Shown here one piece after another: positions 37,669 to 46,738 of a DNA stretch of 64,000 nucleotides. The position numbers and the translations under genes were made by a program. Under the pieces are notes generated by a model that saw only the letters and a list, made by a program, of their open reading frames with translations, did not search any database and was not told the DNA's origin. Within the stretch, counting starts at the first letter, position 1. The number at the start of each line of letters is the position of its first letter. This DNA comes from Streptococcus suis (lineage in GTDB: Bacteria; Bacillota; Bacilli; Lactobacillales; Streptococcaceae), in contig NZ_JAMWEM010000001.1 in the NCBI RefSeq assembly GCF_024509525.1, positions 310,001 through 374,000 of the forward strand, given 5' to 3'.

Positions 37669-38553
37669 TTATTCTTTTATGGCGCCAATCATGACACCTT
37701 TATTAAAATACTTTTGTAAAAATGGATACAACATCATAATTGGTGCTGTGGATACAACAATTGCTGCATATTTCATCATATCAGCAGTTGCCCTCAACTC
37801 TGAGGCAAGTTCTCCTGTTGCCTGAGATTGAAGCATTTGGTTACTAATAAGTAATCGTCTTAAAATTAATTGCAAGGGTTGTAAGTTTTCATTTGTTATA
37901 TATATAAGAGAATTGAACCAAGAATTCCAAATCCCCACCGCAGTCCACAAGCCGATAACTGCTAATATAGCTTTTGATAATGGAATGACAATATAAAAGA
38001 AATACCGAATTGTACTACATCCATCAATTTGCGCCGCTTCCCAAAGACCATCCGGAATACTATTGTTAAAAAACGTCCGAGCTACAATAATATTATAACT
38101 CGAAACTGCAAATGGTATAACCATTACCCAAAATGTATCTAAAAGGCCAACATTTTTAACAACTAAATAGGTTGGAATCAGTCCCCCAGAAACGAACATT
38201 GGGATAATAAATAATGTGGAAACCCACTTTTTACCAAACAAATCTTTCCTTGATAACGCGTAACCTGCAGGAATATTTACAAATAGTGCCACAAATGTTC
38301 CAACTAAAGTATATAAAACGGTGTTTAAGTAACCTCTCCAAAACAATGGTTGTTCTAAAAGTTTTTTGTAACCATCTAATTTCCATTCAGTTGGAAATAG
38401 CCAAACATTACCATTGGCTACATCAGAAGGGTTACTAAATGAAGCTATGATTACAAACCATAATGGATATAGAATAACAAGTATCAACAAAATAGCAATA
38501 CCGTAGACGAATATGTCAAAAACTCGTTCACTTGTCGATTTTCTCTTTTTCAT
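37669..38553 (-). CDS. ABC sugar permease, LplC/MalG type
   Basis: The 294-residue inner-membrane permease has six membrane segments and the EAA loop (LWEAAQIDGCSTIRYFFYIVIPLSKAI, residues about 177-203) that contacts the ATPase. It begins MKKRKSTSERVFDIFVYGIA. It follows nine bases after the stop codon of the other permease gene and precedes the binding-protein gene. It appears intact, unlike its partner. Confidence 0.9.
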   Translation of the reverse strand: MKKRKSTSERVFDIFVYGIAILLILVILYPLWFVIIASFSNPSDVANGNVWLFPTEWKLDGYKKLLEQPLFWRGYLNTVLYTLVGTFVALFVNIPAGYALSRKDLFGKKWVSTLFIIPMFVSGGLIPTYLVVKNVGLLDTFWVMVIPFAVSSYNIIVARTFFNNSIPDGLWEAAQIDGCSTIRYFFYIVIPLSKAILAVIGLWTAVGIWNSWFNSLIYITNENLQPLQLILRRLLISNQMLQSQATGELASELRATADMMKYAAIVVSTAPIMMLYPFLQKYFNKGVMIGAIKE

Positions 38554-38562
38554 AACATCCTC

Positions 38563-39102
38563 CTAAAACAATCCTGTTTTGGTTGTTTTTCTTGATAACC
38601 AGTTAACAAGGAACAGTATTACGATATTGACCACAGTATTAAACAAACCTATAGCTGTTGAGTAACTGTATTGAAAGTTTACCATCCCCACTTTATACAC
38701 ATATGTTGAAATAATTTCACTACCTGATAAGTTTAGTGAATTTTGTAAAAGTAATACTTTTTCAAAACCTACACTAAGAAGACTTCCGCATCGTAAAATT
38801 AAAAGAATCATAGTTGTCGGTAACAACATAGGTAAATCAATATGGATAATTTTTTGAAGTCTGGTTGCACCGTCCATAGTAGCTGCTTCGTAATATGTCG
38901 GGTCAATCGCAGATAAAGCTGCCAAATAGATGATACTATCCCAACCGACATGTTGCCAAACATCACTCCATACATATATTCCTGCAAAGTATTTGGGGAT
39001 TGATAATAGAGCTGGTAACTTAATTCCAATTATTTTTAATAAATTTGCAACCATTCCACTGCTTGGTGATAGAAATAGAATAAGCATTCCGCACATCACC
39101 AT
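38563..39102 (-). pseudogene. ABC sugar permease, LplB type, 5'-truncated
   Basis: Only the C-terminal 179 codons remain. They include FLSPSSGMVANLLKIIG and the EAA loop YYEAATMDGATRLQKIIHID; LplB-type permeases have about 290-320 residues, so roughly the first 120-140, with two or three membrane segments, are missing. An in-frame TAG stands directly before the first ATG, and just beyond it the plus strand reads as histidine kinase. Promoter and start are gone. Confidence 0.85.
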
Positions 39103-40315
39103 CTACAATTCATGGAATATTACAACAATTGATAATCAACATTATATTTATAAAGTTGTTTCCTATAAAGAAAAAATTTTGTATTCAATCACACCTATTG
39201 ACGCAATACTTAAGCCATTAAATGAAATAGAAATTGGTGCCAATGGTAGTATCTCAATTGTTGCTCCACAGAACAAGACCATATTAGGCAACACAAGTTT
39301 TTCTAAGTACAAAACAGTCATTGCAAAAAAAGAAGAAACAAAATTACCATTCAATATCTACGTAAATATTGATTATCACGATGCCTTTCGAAATGTTCTT
39401 ATTTTGCAATTCTCAATACTATTACTTCCTCTGATCATTTTGATTTTAGCCTTTTGGAGCTTGTTCTATACTCAGAAAAGAGTGATTTCTCCAATGAAGA
39501 GGTTATTAAGGCATCTACAGGGGGCAGATCCTGAAGAATACGAATTTGATAAAGAAGGTATAATAGAAATCGATGATGCTAACAATCAAATTAATTTTCT
39601 TTTCAACGAGATTCAGATGCTCAAACATGATATTTTTAATTCAAAATTAAAACAAAAAAGTATTGAATTAAATCGCCTAAAAAATCAAATTCATCCCCAT
39701 TTTTATTTAAATATCCTAAGTATGATTCACGGAATGATTCAAACGGAACATTATGAAGAGATTGAACAATTAACACTTTCAACATCACAATATTTTCGTT
39801 ACCTTTTTCAAACTAATCAAGATTTTGTTTTATTAAAAGATGAAATCCAACATATCCAAGACTACTTACAAGTTCAAAGACTACGTTACGGAAATAATTT
39901 TTCATTTCAAGTGGAAATAGCAGAAAGAGTATATAACAATTCTATTCCTCCGCTTATTCTTCAAACATTTGTAGAAAATATTTTTAAACATTGCTTCTCA
40001 ATGGACACAAAACTTTCAGTACGGTTGACTATAGATTCAGTTACCGAAGAAAATGATTATTATCGAATAATGTTAGATGATAACGGACCCGGATTCCCGG
40101 ACAAAGTTTTGTCAAAATTAAAATCTCGAACTTCGTTAATTACAAAAGATGGGAAACATATTGGTTTAACAAACACTTTTGAGCGATTAGATAGTCTTTA
40201 TCACCAAGATTATTATGTTCATTTTATGAATAAACCTGAAGGTGGGGCTATGATAAAAATGGTACTGCCGAATCAAAATAAGAAAGGAGCTACAAATGAA
40301 AATCTTACTTGTTGA
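39103..40315 (+). pseudogene. YesM-type sensor histidine kinase, 5'-truncated
   Basis: The remaining ~400 codons start inside the extracellular sensor domain (IYNSWNITTIDNQHYIYK) and continue through a membrane segment (LILQFSILLLPLIILILAFW), a HAMP domain, the phospho-acceptor motif NQIHPHFYLN, the N box (LILQTFVENIFKHC), DDNGPGFP and the C-terminal GLTNTFERL. The first membrane segment and the first half of the sensor are absent. The open frame continues upstream for 58 codons, but those are antisense to the truncated permease. It overlaps the response regulator gene by 20 bases. Confidence 0.85.
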
Positions 40316-41837
40316 CGACGATTCATATATTATCCAAGCTCTTAATGAAAAAATAAACTGGGAAGAATTTGGTGTCGATCAAGTTTTTTCAGCATATAGC
40401 ATGAGACAAGCCCAAAGAATTTTCGCAGAAACGGAAATAGATTTATTAATAAGTGATATTGAAATGCCACAAGGATCTGGTTTAGAGCTTTTAGCTTGGA
40501 TTAGGCAAGAAAACTATTCAACGCAAGCTATTTTTCTAACAAATTATGCCGATTTTAATTATGCTCAAAAAGCGATTGAATTACAAAGTTTTGAATATTA
40601 TCTTAAACCAATTGATTACGAAAAATTTGGGCTTATCATCCAAAAAGCAATTACTAAAATAAGAAATAAGAAACAAGAGTTATTTAACCTACCGTTAACC
40701 GAAGATTTATTTTGGTTTGAATATCTAAGAAAACCTACATCACATGATATTAATTTATTTTTAGAAGATGCCATCACTAAAAATGTTTCAAACAAGGGGT
40801 TGCTACCAATCATCCTTACCTTACAACTGTCTTTCGAAAATAATCAGGAAATTACTTTATCATGGACCCGACAATTAACACAGGCTATCCAAATATTTAC
40901 AAAAACACATACTAATTACCATCTAGTCACCTCCATAAAAATTCCACAGCATGCTGAAAGGTATTTATTCCTTTTCAAATCATTAACTAATCTTCAAGAA
41001 ATAGAATTTTTTTCAGACCTCAGAGTTTTTTTAACAGAAAAAATTAATCAGCCGATTCAAATTCTTCTGGGCAATTTTTCAAATCTCGAATCAATTCTAA
41101 CGAATACTCAATCTCTCTATAACTTTAGCTATGAGTACATTGGGCATCAGAACGCCATATATACAGTTGATAAAAAAACGGAAAATAATCATTCTGACAT
41201 TAGTGTATTACCAGTAGATTCAACATTATTATCATACAAAAAATTATCACTATTTTTATTTGAACAATACCCTTTTTTAAAAAATAGTAGTATGTTCCCT
41301 ATTTCTTGGTTAAAGAGAATGCAATTAGATTTATTACAAAAAATCAGTGTAATATTAGATCAAAAAGGAATCTCAGCCCATAAACTATTTCAGACTAAAA
41401 TGCATGATTATTATCAAGAACGGTGTTTTAACAGCATTGAAGATTGGCTGAAATACATTGAGTTTTATAGTAATACAGCTGGTGATTATATTAAGCTACT
41501 TGAATCACAACAATCAATTTCACAAATTATTATCGACTATATAGACCATCACTATTCTGAAGAATTAAATCGTAAAGTACTTGCCGATTTAGTTTTCATT
41601 AGCCCAGATCATCTTGCAAGATTATTTAAACATGAAACAGGTAAAACTCTTATTAATTATATTACAGATAAGCGAATTGAAGAAGCTAAAAAACTTTTAT
41701 TAAATAGTAATGCAACAGTATATATTATTGCAGATCAAGTAGGATATGATAATTATTCATATTTTTCTAAAACATTTAAAAAAAATACCGGTTTTTCACC
41801 GATTGAATTCCGACAACACCATTCTGTACATATCTAG
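40296..41837 (+). CDS. YesN-type response regulator with AraC DNA-binding domain
   Basis: The 513-residue regulator has an N-terminal receiver domain with LLISDIEMP (Asp54) and FEYYLKPIDY, a long middle region, and a C-terminal AraC double helix-turn-helix (RKVLADLVFISPDHLARLFK...IADQVGYDNYSYFSKTFKK). With the YesM kinase it would activate the divergent importer-GH31 operon. AAGGAGC precedes the ATG. The gene is intact, but its kinase and the intervening promoter are damaged. Confidence 0.9.
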   Translation: MKILLVDDDSYIIQALNEKINWEEFGVDQVFSAYSMRQAQRIFAETEIDLLISDIEMPQGSGLELLAWIRQENYSTQAIFLTNYADFNYAQKAIELQSFEYYLKPIDYEKFGLIIQKAITKIRNKKQELFNLPLTEDLFWFEYLRKPTSHDINLFLEDAITKNVSNKGLLPIILTLQLSFENNQEITLSWTRQLTQAIQIFTKTHTNYHLVTSIKIPQHAERYLFLFKSLTNLQEIEFFSDLRVFLTEKINQPIQILLGNFSNLESILTNTQSLYNFSYEYIGHQNAIYTVDKKTENNHSDISVLPVDSTLLSYKKLSLFLFEQYPFLKNSSMFPISWLKRMQLDLLQKISVILDQKGISAHKLFQTKMHDYYQERCFNSIEDWLKYIEFYSNTAGDYIKLLESQQSISQIIIDYIDHHYSEELNRKVLADLVFISPDHLARLFKHETGKTLINYITDKRIEEAKKLLLNSNATVYIIADQVGYDNYSYFSKTFKKNTGFSPIEFRQHHSVHI

Positions 41838-41879
41838 CAAGACATTCAATATTGCCTACTCCTCAGTACAGACTTCTGA

Positions 41880-42114
41880 GCCACCTTATCCTCTATATAC
41901 GCCTTCATATCACATTTCTGTTCGTAGTGCCACGATTTCGCTATCCCTTCCTCTAACGATCTTGGTTTCTAGCGTCAGACTTAAAACGGTCTCTCCCCAG
42001 ACCGTTTTAATCCGCTATCTTACGATAGTCAGGCTTGGGAGTCGCTATTGGGTTCAATGGTAGCAGGTGCCCACGGAGGACTTTCACCTCAGATGTACGA
42101 CATGCCCGTCGTAC
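41880..42114 (-). mobile_element. Group II intron 5' fragment, second copy
   Basis: About 235 bases match 32781-33017 with some 15-20 differences, ending at the same first nucleotide (GTACGACGGGC on the minus strand). The rest of the intron is missing; the sequence breaks off near 41880, 40 bases after the YesN stop codon. The insertion point is the T tract of the Nudix gene's terminator. This, with the terminator, is all I see in the 300-base interval. Confidence 0.85.
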
Positions 42115-42116
42115 CC

Positions 42117-42145
42117 AAAAACACCCTCCACTATGGAAGGGTGTT
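42117..42145 (-). terminator. Terminator of the Nudix gene, site of intron insertion
   Basis: AACACCC pairs with GGGTGTT, extended by TCC/GGA, and is followed on the minus strand by TTTTTGG and then the intron's first base. It overlaps the Nudix stop codon by two bases. Confidence 0.8.
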
Positions 42146-42746
42146 AACTTTCTTTCAAAATCTGTGTAAAACGATGGGTAAATTGGGCTGTCATTCCCCA
42201 GATATTTTCTGGGAGGCATTCATAAAAGGGAATCGCACGTAATTGATGATGAAATGGGTAGTTGGTTCCTCCTCGTAGGCGTTCAAATGGAAAGGGTTGA
42301 TTCGGAATAACCTTTGAGTCCAACTGGTAGTATACAGGACTTGTTTCCATCAACGTTGTCAGAGGAATCGTAAAGAGTCTTTCCACCTCTTCATTTGGCT
42401 GAATGGTCTCCCAATCCAAGTGAAGACAGCCGACAAAACAGCGAATCGTAGCCTGCCCTATTACTAGATAGTCAATTTCACCAAACAATTCGATTACATC
42501 CGGTTGAATATTTAATTCCTCAACTGTCTCGCGAATCACCGCTTCTGATGCAGTTTCATTATTTTCAATCCTTCCACCAGGAAAGGAAACTTCTCCTGGT
42601 TGTGAAATCTGTTCGCTACGAATTTCATATAGGATATGCCATGCATTCTGGGCCCAAACAAGGGGTAAAAAAACCGCATAAGACCGCTTTTCTCCTAAAG
42701 GCTGGGGTTGATAATCTTTCAGCGCTGCCTGAATGTGCAATACCAT
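42144..42746 (-). CDS. Nudix hydrolase, CoA-pyrophosphatase type
   Basis: The 200-residue protein has a Nudix box, GRIENNETASEAVIRETVEEL (with N in place of the late G), preceded by the SFPGG extension typical of coenzyme A diphosphatases (NudL/PCD1 type). It would cleave CoA or acyl-CoA to phosphopantetheine and adenosine bisphosphate, a housekeeping function. It is monocistronic, reading toward the intron fragment. Confidence 0.85.
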   Translation of the reverse strand: MVLHIQAALKDYQPQPLGEKRSYAVFLPLVWAQNAWHILYEIRSEQISQPGEVSFPGGRIENNETASEAVIRETVEELNIQPDVIELFGEIDYLVIGQATIRCFVGCLHLDWETIQPNEEVERLFTIPLTTLMETSPVYYQLDSKVIPNQPFPFERLRGGTNYPFHHQLRAIPFYECLPENIWGMTAQFTHRFTQILKES

Positions 42747-42920
42747 ATCTACTCCTCACTAATTAGTATCTTTTGTTTCATCATACCGAACTTTCTCAAA
42801 AATTGCAACGACCTTGCTTAAAATGGTATCAAGTATTTGTGACCAACTGCTTCGACTCAAAGAAGAAATAAGCAATAGGCACAAACTCCTCTAAAACAAG
42901 GAAATAGAACCATGGACTAC

Positions 42921-42949
42921 TTGAATTTTTTTGTTTTTTATTGTATGAT
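42921..42949 (+). promoter_or_regulatory. Promoter of the two-gene ABC exporter
   Basis: TTGAAT (42921-42926) and TATGAT (42944-42949) have a 17-base, T-rich spacer, 35 bases before the ATG. Confidence 0.6.
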
Positions 42950-42983
42950 AAATCCATAACAATATAACAAAAGGAGATTAGCT

Positions 42984-43682
42984 ATGCAACTGAAACTATC
43001 TTCTATTTCTAAAAAATTTGATCACAAGATTATTCTGGAGAACGCCAGTTTTCAATTTGAACAAGGCAAGATTTACGGTTTGCTGGGGCGGAACGGAGCT
43101 GGTAAGACGACCTTGTTCAACTGCATTGCCCGTAATCTGACCTTGGATGGTGGCTCGATTCAGTTTGTGAAGGATGAAAATGCCTTTGACTACGACAACA
43201 CGGACATCGGTTTTACCCAGACCTATCCGCAACTACCTGCCTTTATGACGGCTTACGAGTTTGTCCGTTTCTATATGGATATCCACAAGGATAAGCTCAA
43301 ATCTCCTCGCAGTCCAGAAGAATGGCTGAACTTAGTCGGTATCGGAGAAGAAGACCAGCACCGTCTACTCAAGGACTTTTCCCACGGTATGCAGAACAAG
43401 GTCCAATTACTCCTGTCTTTGATTGTCCAGCCACCTGTCCTGCTCTTGGACGAACCTCTAACTTCCTTTGACCCAGTGGCTGCCCACGAATTCAAGCAGC
43501 TAATTCGGGAGGCTAAGAAGGATTCCGTTATTATCTTTTCCACCCATATTCTGCAGCTGGCTCAGGATCTCTGTGACGAGATTGTGCTGCTGCATCACCA
43601 AGAACTACAGGCTGTTCCGAGTGACAAGCTCCACGATCCTGATTTTGAACAGGAAGTGGTTGCCCTTTTGACCGCAGATTAG
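42984..43682 (+). CDS. ABC transporter ATP-binding protein
   Basis: The 232-residue ATPase has Walker A GRNGAGKTT (residues 35-43), a variant signature FSHGMQNKVQL in place of LSGGQ, Walker B VLLLDEPLTS and the switch histidine in STHI. It resembles EcsA/BcrA-like exporter ATPases. It is followed nine bases later by the permease gene, and the two form a complete exporter of unknown substrate. The start has AAGGAG upstream. Confidence 0.88.
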   Translation: MQLKLSSISKKFDHKIILENASFQFEQGKIYGLLGRNGAGKTTLFNCIARNLTLDGGSIQFVKDENAFDYDNTDIGFTQTYPQLPAFMTAYEFVRFYMDIHKDKLKSPRSPEEWLNLVGIGEEDQHRLLKDFSHGMQNKVQLLLSLIVQPPVLLLDEPLTSFDPVAAHEFKQLIREAKKDSVIIFSTHILQLAQDLCDEIVLLHHQELQAVPSDKLHDPDFEQEVVALLTAD

Positions 43683-43691
43683 GAGGAGCTT

Positions 43692-45314
43692 ATGAAAACC
43701 ATTCTACGTTATTTTTGGTATCAGGAAAAGTACAACCTCTATCGGACCGTCAACGGATTTTTCTACTATTTGCGAAAACTGCCACTTGTTGGCAAGAGCA
43801 TTCCAGAGAGTATTTTCAAGTCTTACAGTTTTAAGTCTGGTCTCTTTTTGCTCCTGCACATCCTCTCCATCCCCAGTCGCTTTCTGGTCAAGGGTTTGTG
43901 GCTGGCCTTGAATTTCTACTTTGCTTCCTTTTGGATGAATATCTTAGCCAGTGAGGAATTGACCTTTTGGAATATTCTTCCAGGGACCTGGCTCCTTGGC
44001 TTTATGTTCTGGTTTTTGTTTGTCGGACTAAACTGTCGTTTTAGCAAGGTCTTAGACCCAGTTATCTCAAAAGCAGATAGAGAATTTATGCAGAATTTTG
44101 GTCTGGCTCAATCCAGATTTCTACAAAGCCAACTCTTTATCGAGCCCATCCTGACTACGATTTTCTACCTACCAACCCTTATCATTTTTTGCCTGATGAC
44201 AAATCAATGGCTGGTCTTTCCTGTCGGTCTGATGACCGTACTAGCAGGCCACCTGACCGGTCATGCTCTCAATCGTTGGTTCTTTGAACATCGTATGTTA
44301 ACCCGTCGCAATTCGTGGCATACTTGGCTATGGGGCGCGTTTATTCTTGTTTTATATGTTCTGGCGATTATCTTCCGTCATCAGCTCTCCTTAGGCATGC
44401 TAGTCCCTATCCTGCTTGTCCAACCATTTCTGATTTGGTTTGGCTATCGTTATTTGAAACAACAGACCAACCACCTAGACTATCTTTCCTACTGTATGGA
44501 CCAGTCCTTGCAAATGGATAAGAAGATTTTTGAGCTGACCAAGGGCAATGAATTTACTCGCCAAGGTTTGCAGATGCAGGCAAAACTGAATATGGAAACA
44601 GGAAAAGACCTGTCCCACCTGTCTGGCATGACCTACCTAAACGCTCTGCTATTTGACCGCTACCGCTCCATCCTTACGAAAAAACTGCATTTTCGCTTGG
44701 GTTGTCTTTTAGCTATTGTCCTTTTTATTGAAGGAATTCGTTGGTTCTCAAAAGATGACATTCAGATAAGCAATACCAACTATATCGAGGGACTGCCTTT
44801 TGCGTTCATGGTTATGTATGCCGCCTCCATGGGTAAGGCTGTCGCACAGATGGTCTTTGTTAATTGCGATATTTCCATGCTCCACTATCCATTTTACCGC
44901 GAAGCAAAAACCATTATTGCAGGCTTTCATTATCGTTTTCTGCAAACTGTAAAATTAAATGCTGCCTTCTCTGGTTCTCTATTATTGGCCCTCATCATCT
45001 TTACTAGAGCGCAACTACCTATTGAAACCTATCTCCTGACTGCCCTGCTCCTGCTGAGTCTAACAGCCCTATTTTCCTTCCACGACCTCTTTATCTACTA
45101 TATTCTCCAACCCTTTACCAAGGACATGGAGGTTGTCAATCCAGTCTATAAATTTCTCAGTGGAGCTCTCTACTGGGTAGCCTATCTCAATATCAAGCTG
45201 GATTTAGGCAGTCACACCTATATCCTGCTAGTTTCCCTTGCCATGATTGCCTATGTCAGCGTCGGTTACTGGATTTTATTGAAAAAAGCTCCGCAAACCT
45301 TTAGATTGAAATAA
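43692..45314 (+). CDS. ABC transporter permease, multi-spanning (EcsB-like architecture)
   Basis: The 540-residue protein has about twelve hydrophobic segments in two clusters with a cytoplasmic stretch around residues 265-340, and no signal peptide. It resembles permeases paired with EcsA-type ATPases, but I cannot assign a family with certainty. AGGAGG precedes its ATG. The substrate is unknown; the pair may export a peptide or act in envelope maintenance. Confidence 0.75.
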   Translation: MKTILRYFWYQEKYNLYRTVNGFFYYLRKLPLVGKSIPESIFKSYSFKSGLFLLLHILSIPSRFLVKGLWLALNFYFASFWMNILASEELTFWNILPGTWLLGFMFWFLFVGLNCRFSKVLDPVISKADREFMQNFGLAQSRFLQSQLFIEPILTTIFYLPTLIIFCLMTNQWLVFPVGLMTVLAGHLTGHALNRWFFEHRMLTRRNSWHTWLWGAFILVLYVLAIIFRHQLSLGMLVPILLVQPFLIWFGYRYLKQQTNHLDYLSYCMDQSLQMDKKIFELTKGNEFTRQGLQMQAKLNMETGKDLSHLSGMTYLNALLFDRYRSILTKKLHFRLGCLLAIVLFIEGIRWFSKDDIQISNTNYIEGLPFAFMVMYAASMGKAVAQMVFVNCDISMLHYPFYREAKTIIAGFHYRFLQTVKLNAAFSGSLLLALIIFTRAQLPIETYLLTALLLLSLTALFSFHDLFIYYILQPFTKDMEVVNPVYKFLSGALYWVAYLNIKLDLGSHTYILLVSLAMIAYVSVGYWILLKKAPQTFRLK

Positions 45315-45359
45315 TAAGTAGAATTATTTTTATGGAGTATCTAGGGCTAGTCTTTTCAA

Positions 45360-45373
45360 GAAAACGCTTTTAT
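45360..45373. promoter_or_regulatory. cre-like site upstream of ald
   Basis: AGAAAACGCTTTTA matches the core of the CcpA consensus TGWAANCGNTNWCA with two mismatches, 46 bases before the ald start. It may give catabolite control. Confidence 0.45.
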
Positions 45374-45418
45374 GATAAACTATAAGAATACTACATTTAT
45401 TAAAGGAGAATATTTGTT

Positions 45419-46516
45419 ATGATTATTGGTGTTCCTAAAGAGATTAAAAACAATGAAAATCGTGTCGGAATCACACCAGCAGGTGTCCTGAGTTTTACAC
45501 AAGCAGGTCACGAAGTTTGGGTAGAAAAAGGAGCAGGTCTTGGATCTGGTTATAGTGATGCAGAATATGAAGTACAAGGTGCCATTCTCAAAAATACTGC
45601 CGAAGAAACCTGGGCAGCTGACATGGTGCTCAAGGTTAAAGAACCACTAGAAAGTGAATACACATTCTTTCGCCCAGGCCTGTTACTCTTTACCTATCTC
45701 CACCTAGCTCCTGCACCTGAATTGACGCATGCCTTGATAGACGGTGACGTGATTGCCATCGGCTATGAAACGGTTGTTGACCACGGCACCCTTCCTCTCC
45801 TAAATCCTATGAGCGAAGTTGCTGGTCGCATGGCGACACAATTAGGCGCCCAATTCCTTACCAAGATTGAAGGTGGTTCAGGTATTCTACTAGGTGGTGT
45901 TCCTGGGGTCAAAAAAGGTCATGTAGTTATCATCGGTGGCGGAAATGTCGGTGTCAACGCTGCGCAAATGGCTGTCGGTCTAGGCGCAAAAGTGACGATT
46001 TTAGATATCAATCCAAAACGCCTGGCTGAGCTAGATGCGCAATTCGATGGCAAGGTTCAAACTCTCATGTCCAATACACTCAATATTACTGAAAGTGTAA
46101 AAGAGGCCGATCTATTGATTGGGGCAGTTCTTATCCCTGGAGCACGCGCACCAAAATTAGTGACCAAGGAAATGGTTGCCAGCATGAAACCAGGTTCTGT
46201 CATCATTGACGTTGCTGTAGACCAAGGTGGCATCATTGAAACGGCTGACCGTATCACCACACATGACAATCCAACCTACCTAGTAGATGGCATTCTTCAC
46301 TATGCGGTTGCCAACATGCCTGGTGCTGTTGCTCGTACATCCACTCAGGCACTCACAAATGCCACCCTTCCTTACGCCCTTGAACTAGCCAACAAAGGTG
46401 CTGATAAGGCCATTGCCGACAGCACAGCCCTACGAACAGGTCTAAACATCTATCGTGGCAAAGTAACCAACCAAGCCGTTGCTGCTTCGCTTGGACTTAC
46501 CTATTCAGACATCTAA
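45419..46516 (+). CDS. ald: Alanine dehydrogenase
   Basis: The 365-residue enzyme interconverts alanine and pyruvate plus ammonia with NAD. It starts [20 protein letters not shown], includes the substrate-site region [15 protein letters not shown] with its catalytic histidine, the Rossmann motif [15 protein letters not shown] and the C-terminal [25 protein letters not shown] precedes the ATG. It is transcribed alone and followed by a repeat and a bidirectional terminator. Confidence 0.95.
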   Translation: MIIGVPKEIKNNENRVGITPAGVLSFTQAGHEVWVEKGAGLGSGYSDAEYEVQGAILKNTAEETWAADMVLKVKEPLESEYTFFRPGLLLFTYLHLAPAPELTHALIDGDVIAIGYETVVDHGTLPLLNPMSEVAGRMATQLGAQFLTKIEGGSGILLGGVPGVKKGHVVIIGGGNVGVNAAQMAVGLGAKVTILDINPKRLAELDAQFDGKVQTLMSNTLNITESVKEADLLIGAVLIPGARAPKLVTKEMVASMKPGSVIIDVAVDQGGIIETADRITTHDNPTYLVDGILHYAVANMPGAVARTSTQALTNATLPYALELANKGADKAIADSTALRTGLNIYRGKVTNQAVAASLGLTYSDI

Positions 46517-46557
46517 ATCTAGCAATCATTACAAATGCAAATTCTTTTCCAGTTACT

Positions 46558-46660
46558 ATAGTCAAATGAATTAGCTTTCAGACAAGGAACTGAGGGCAGG
46601 CAGTACTAAAGTACGGCAAGCCGAAAGTGACGATGTATCAAAGTTAATTCAGATGACTAT
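46558..46660. repeat. 103-bp interspersed repeat with inverted arms
   Basis: The ends ATAGTCAAATGAATTAGCTTT and AAAGTTAATTCAGATGACTAT are imperfect inverted copies. The core (GACAAGG...GGCAAGCCG...GACGATGTATC) matches that of 4921-5026, but the arms differ. It is a common type of S. suis intergenic repeat as far as I recall. Confidence 0.7.
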
Positions 46661-46702
46661 ATTTATGCTTAACTCAAGTAATAGACTGGTCTATATAAAC
46701 CA

Positions 46703-46730
46703 AAAAATCCTAGTATCGACTAGGATTTTT
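46703..46730. terminator. Bidirectional terminator between ald and the YeiH-type gene
   Basis: AAAAATCCTAGT pairs perfectly with ACTAGGATTTTT around a four-base loop. Confidence 0.88.
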
Positions 46731-46738
46731 TTATTTCT

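Noticed and set aside
38930-39102. Upstream extension of the histidine kinase frame with an ATG at 38930
   Set aside because: These codons are exactly antisense to the truncated permease, have no sensor-kinase features and no ribosome site; the open frame is accidental.
41746-42063. Plus-strand 105-codon frame across the end of the response regulator and the intron fragment
   Set aside because: It reads the intron RNA sequence in the wrong direction and the same pseudo-peptide appears at the other intron copy.
42007-42219. Minus-strand frame spanning the intron fragment and the Nudix gene end
   Set aside because: It runs through the structured intron and out of frame with the Nudix gene; no start signals.
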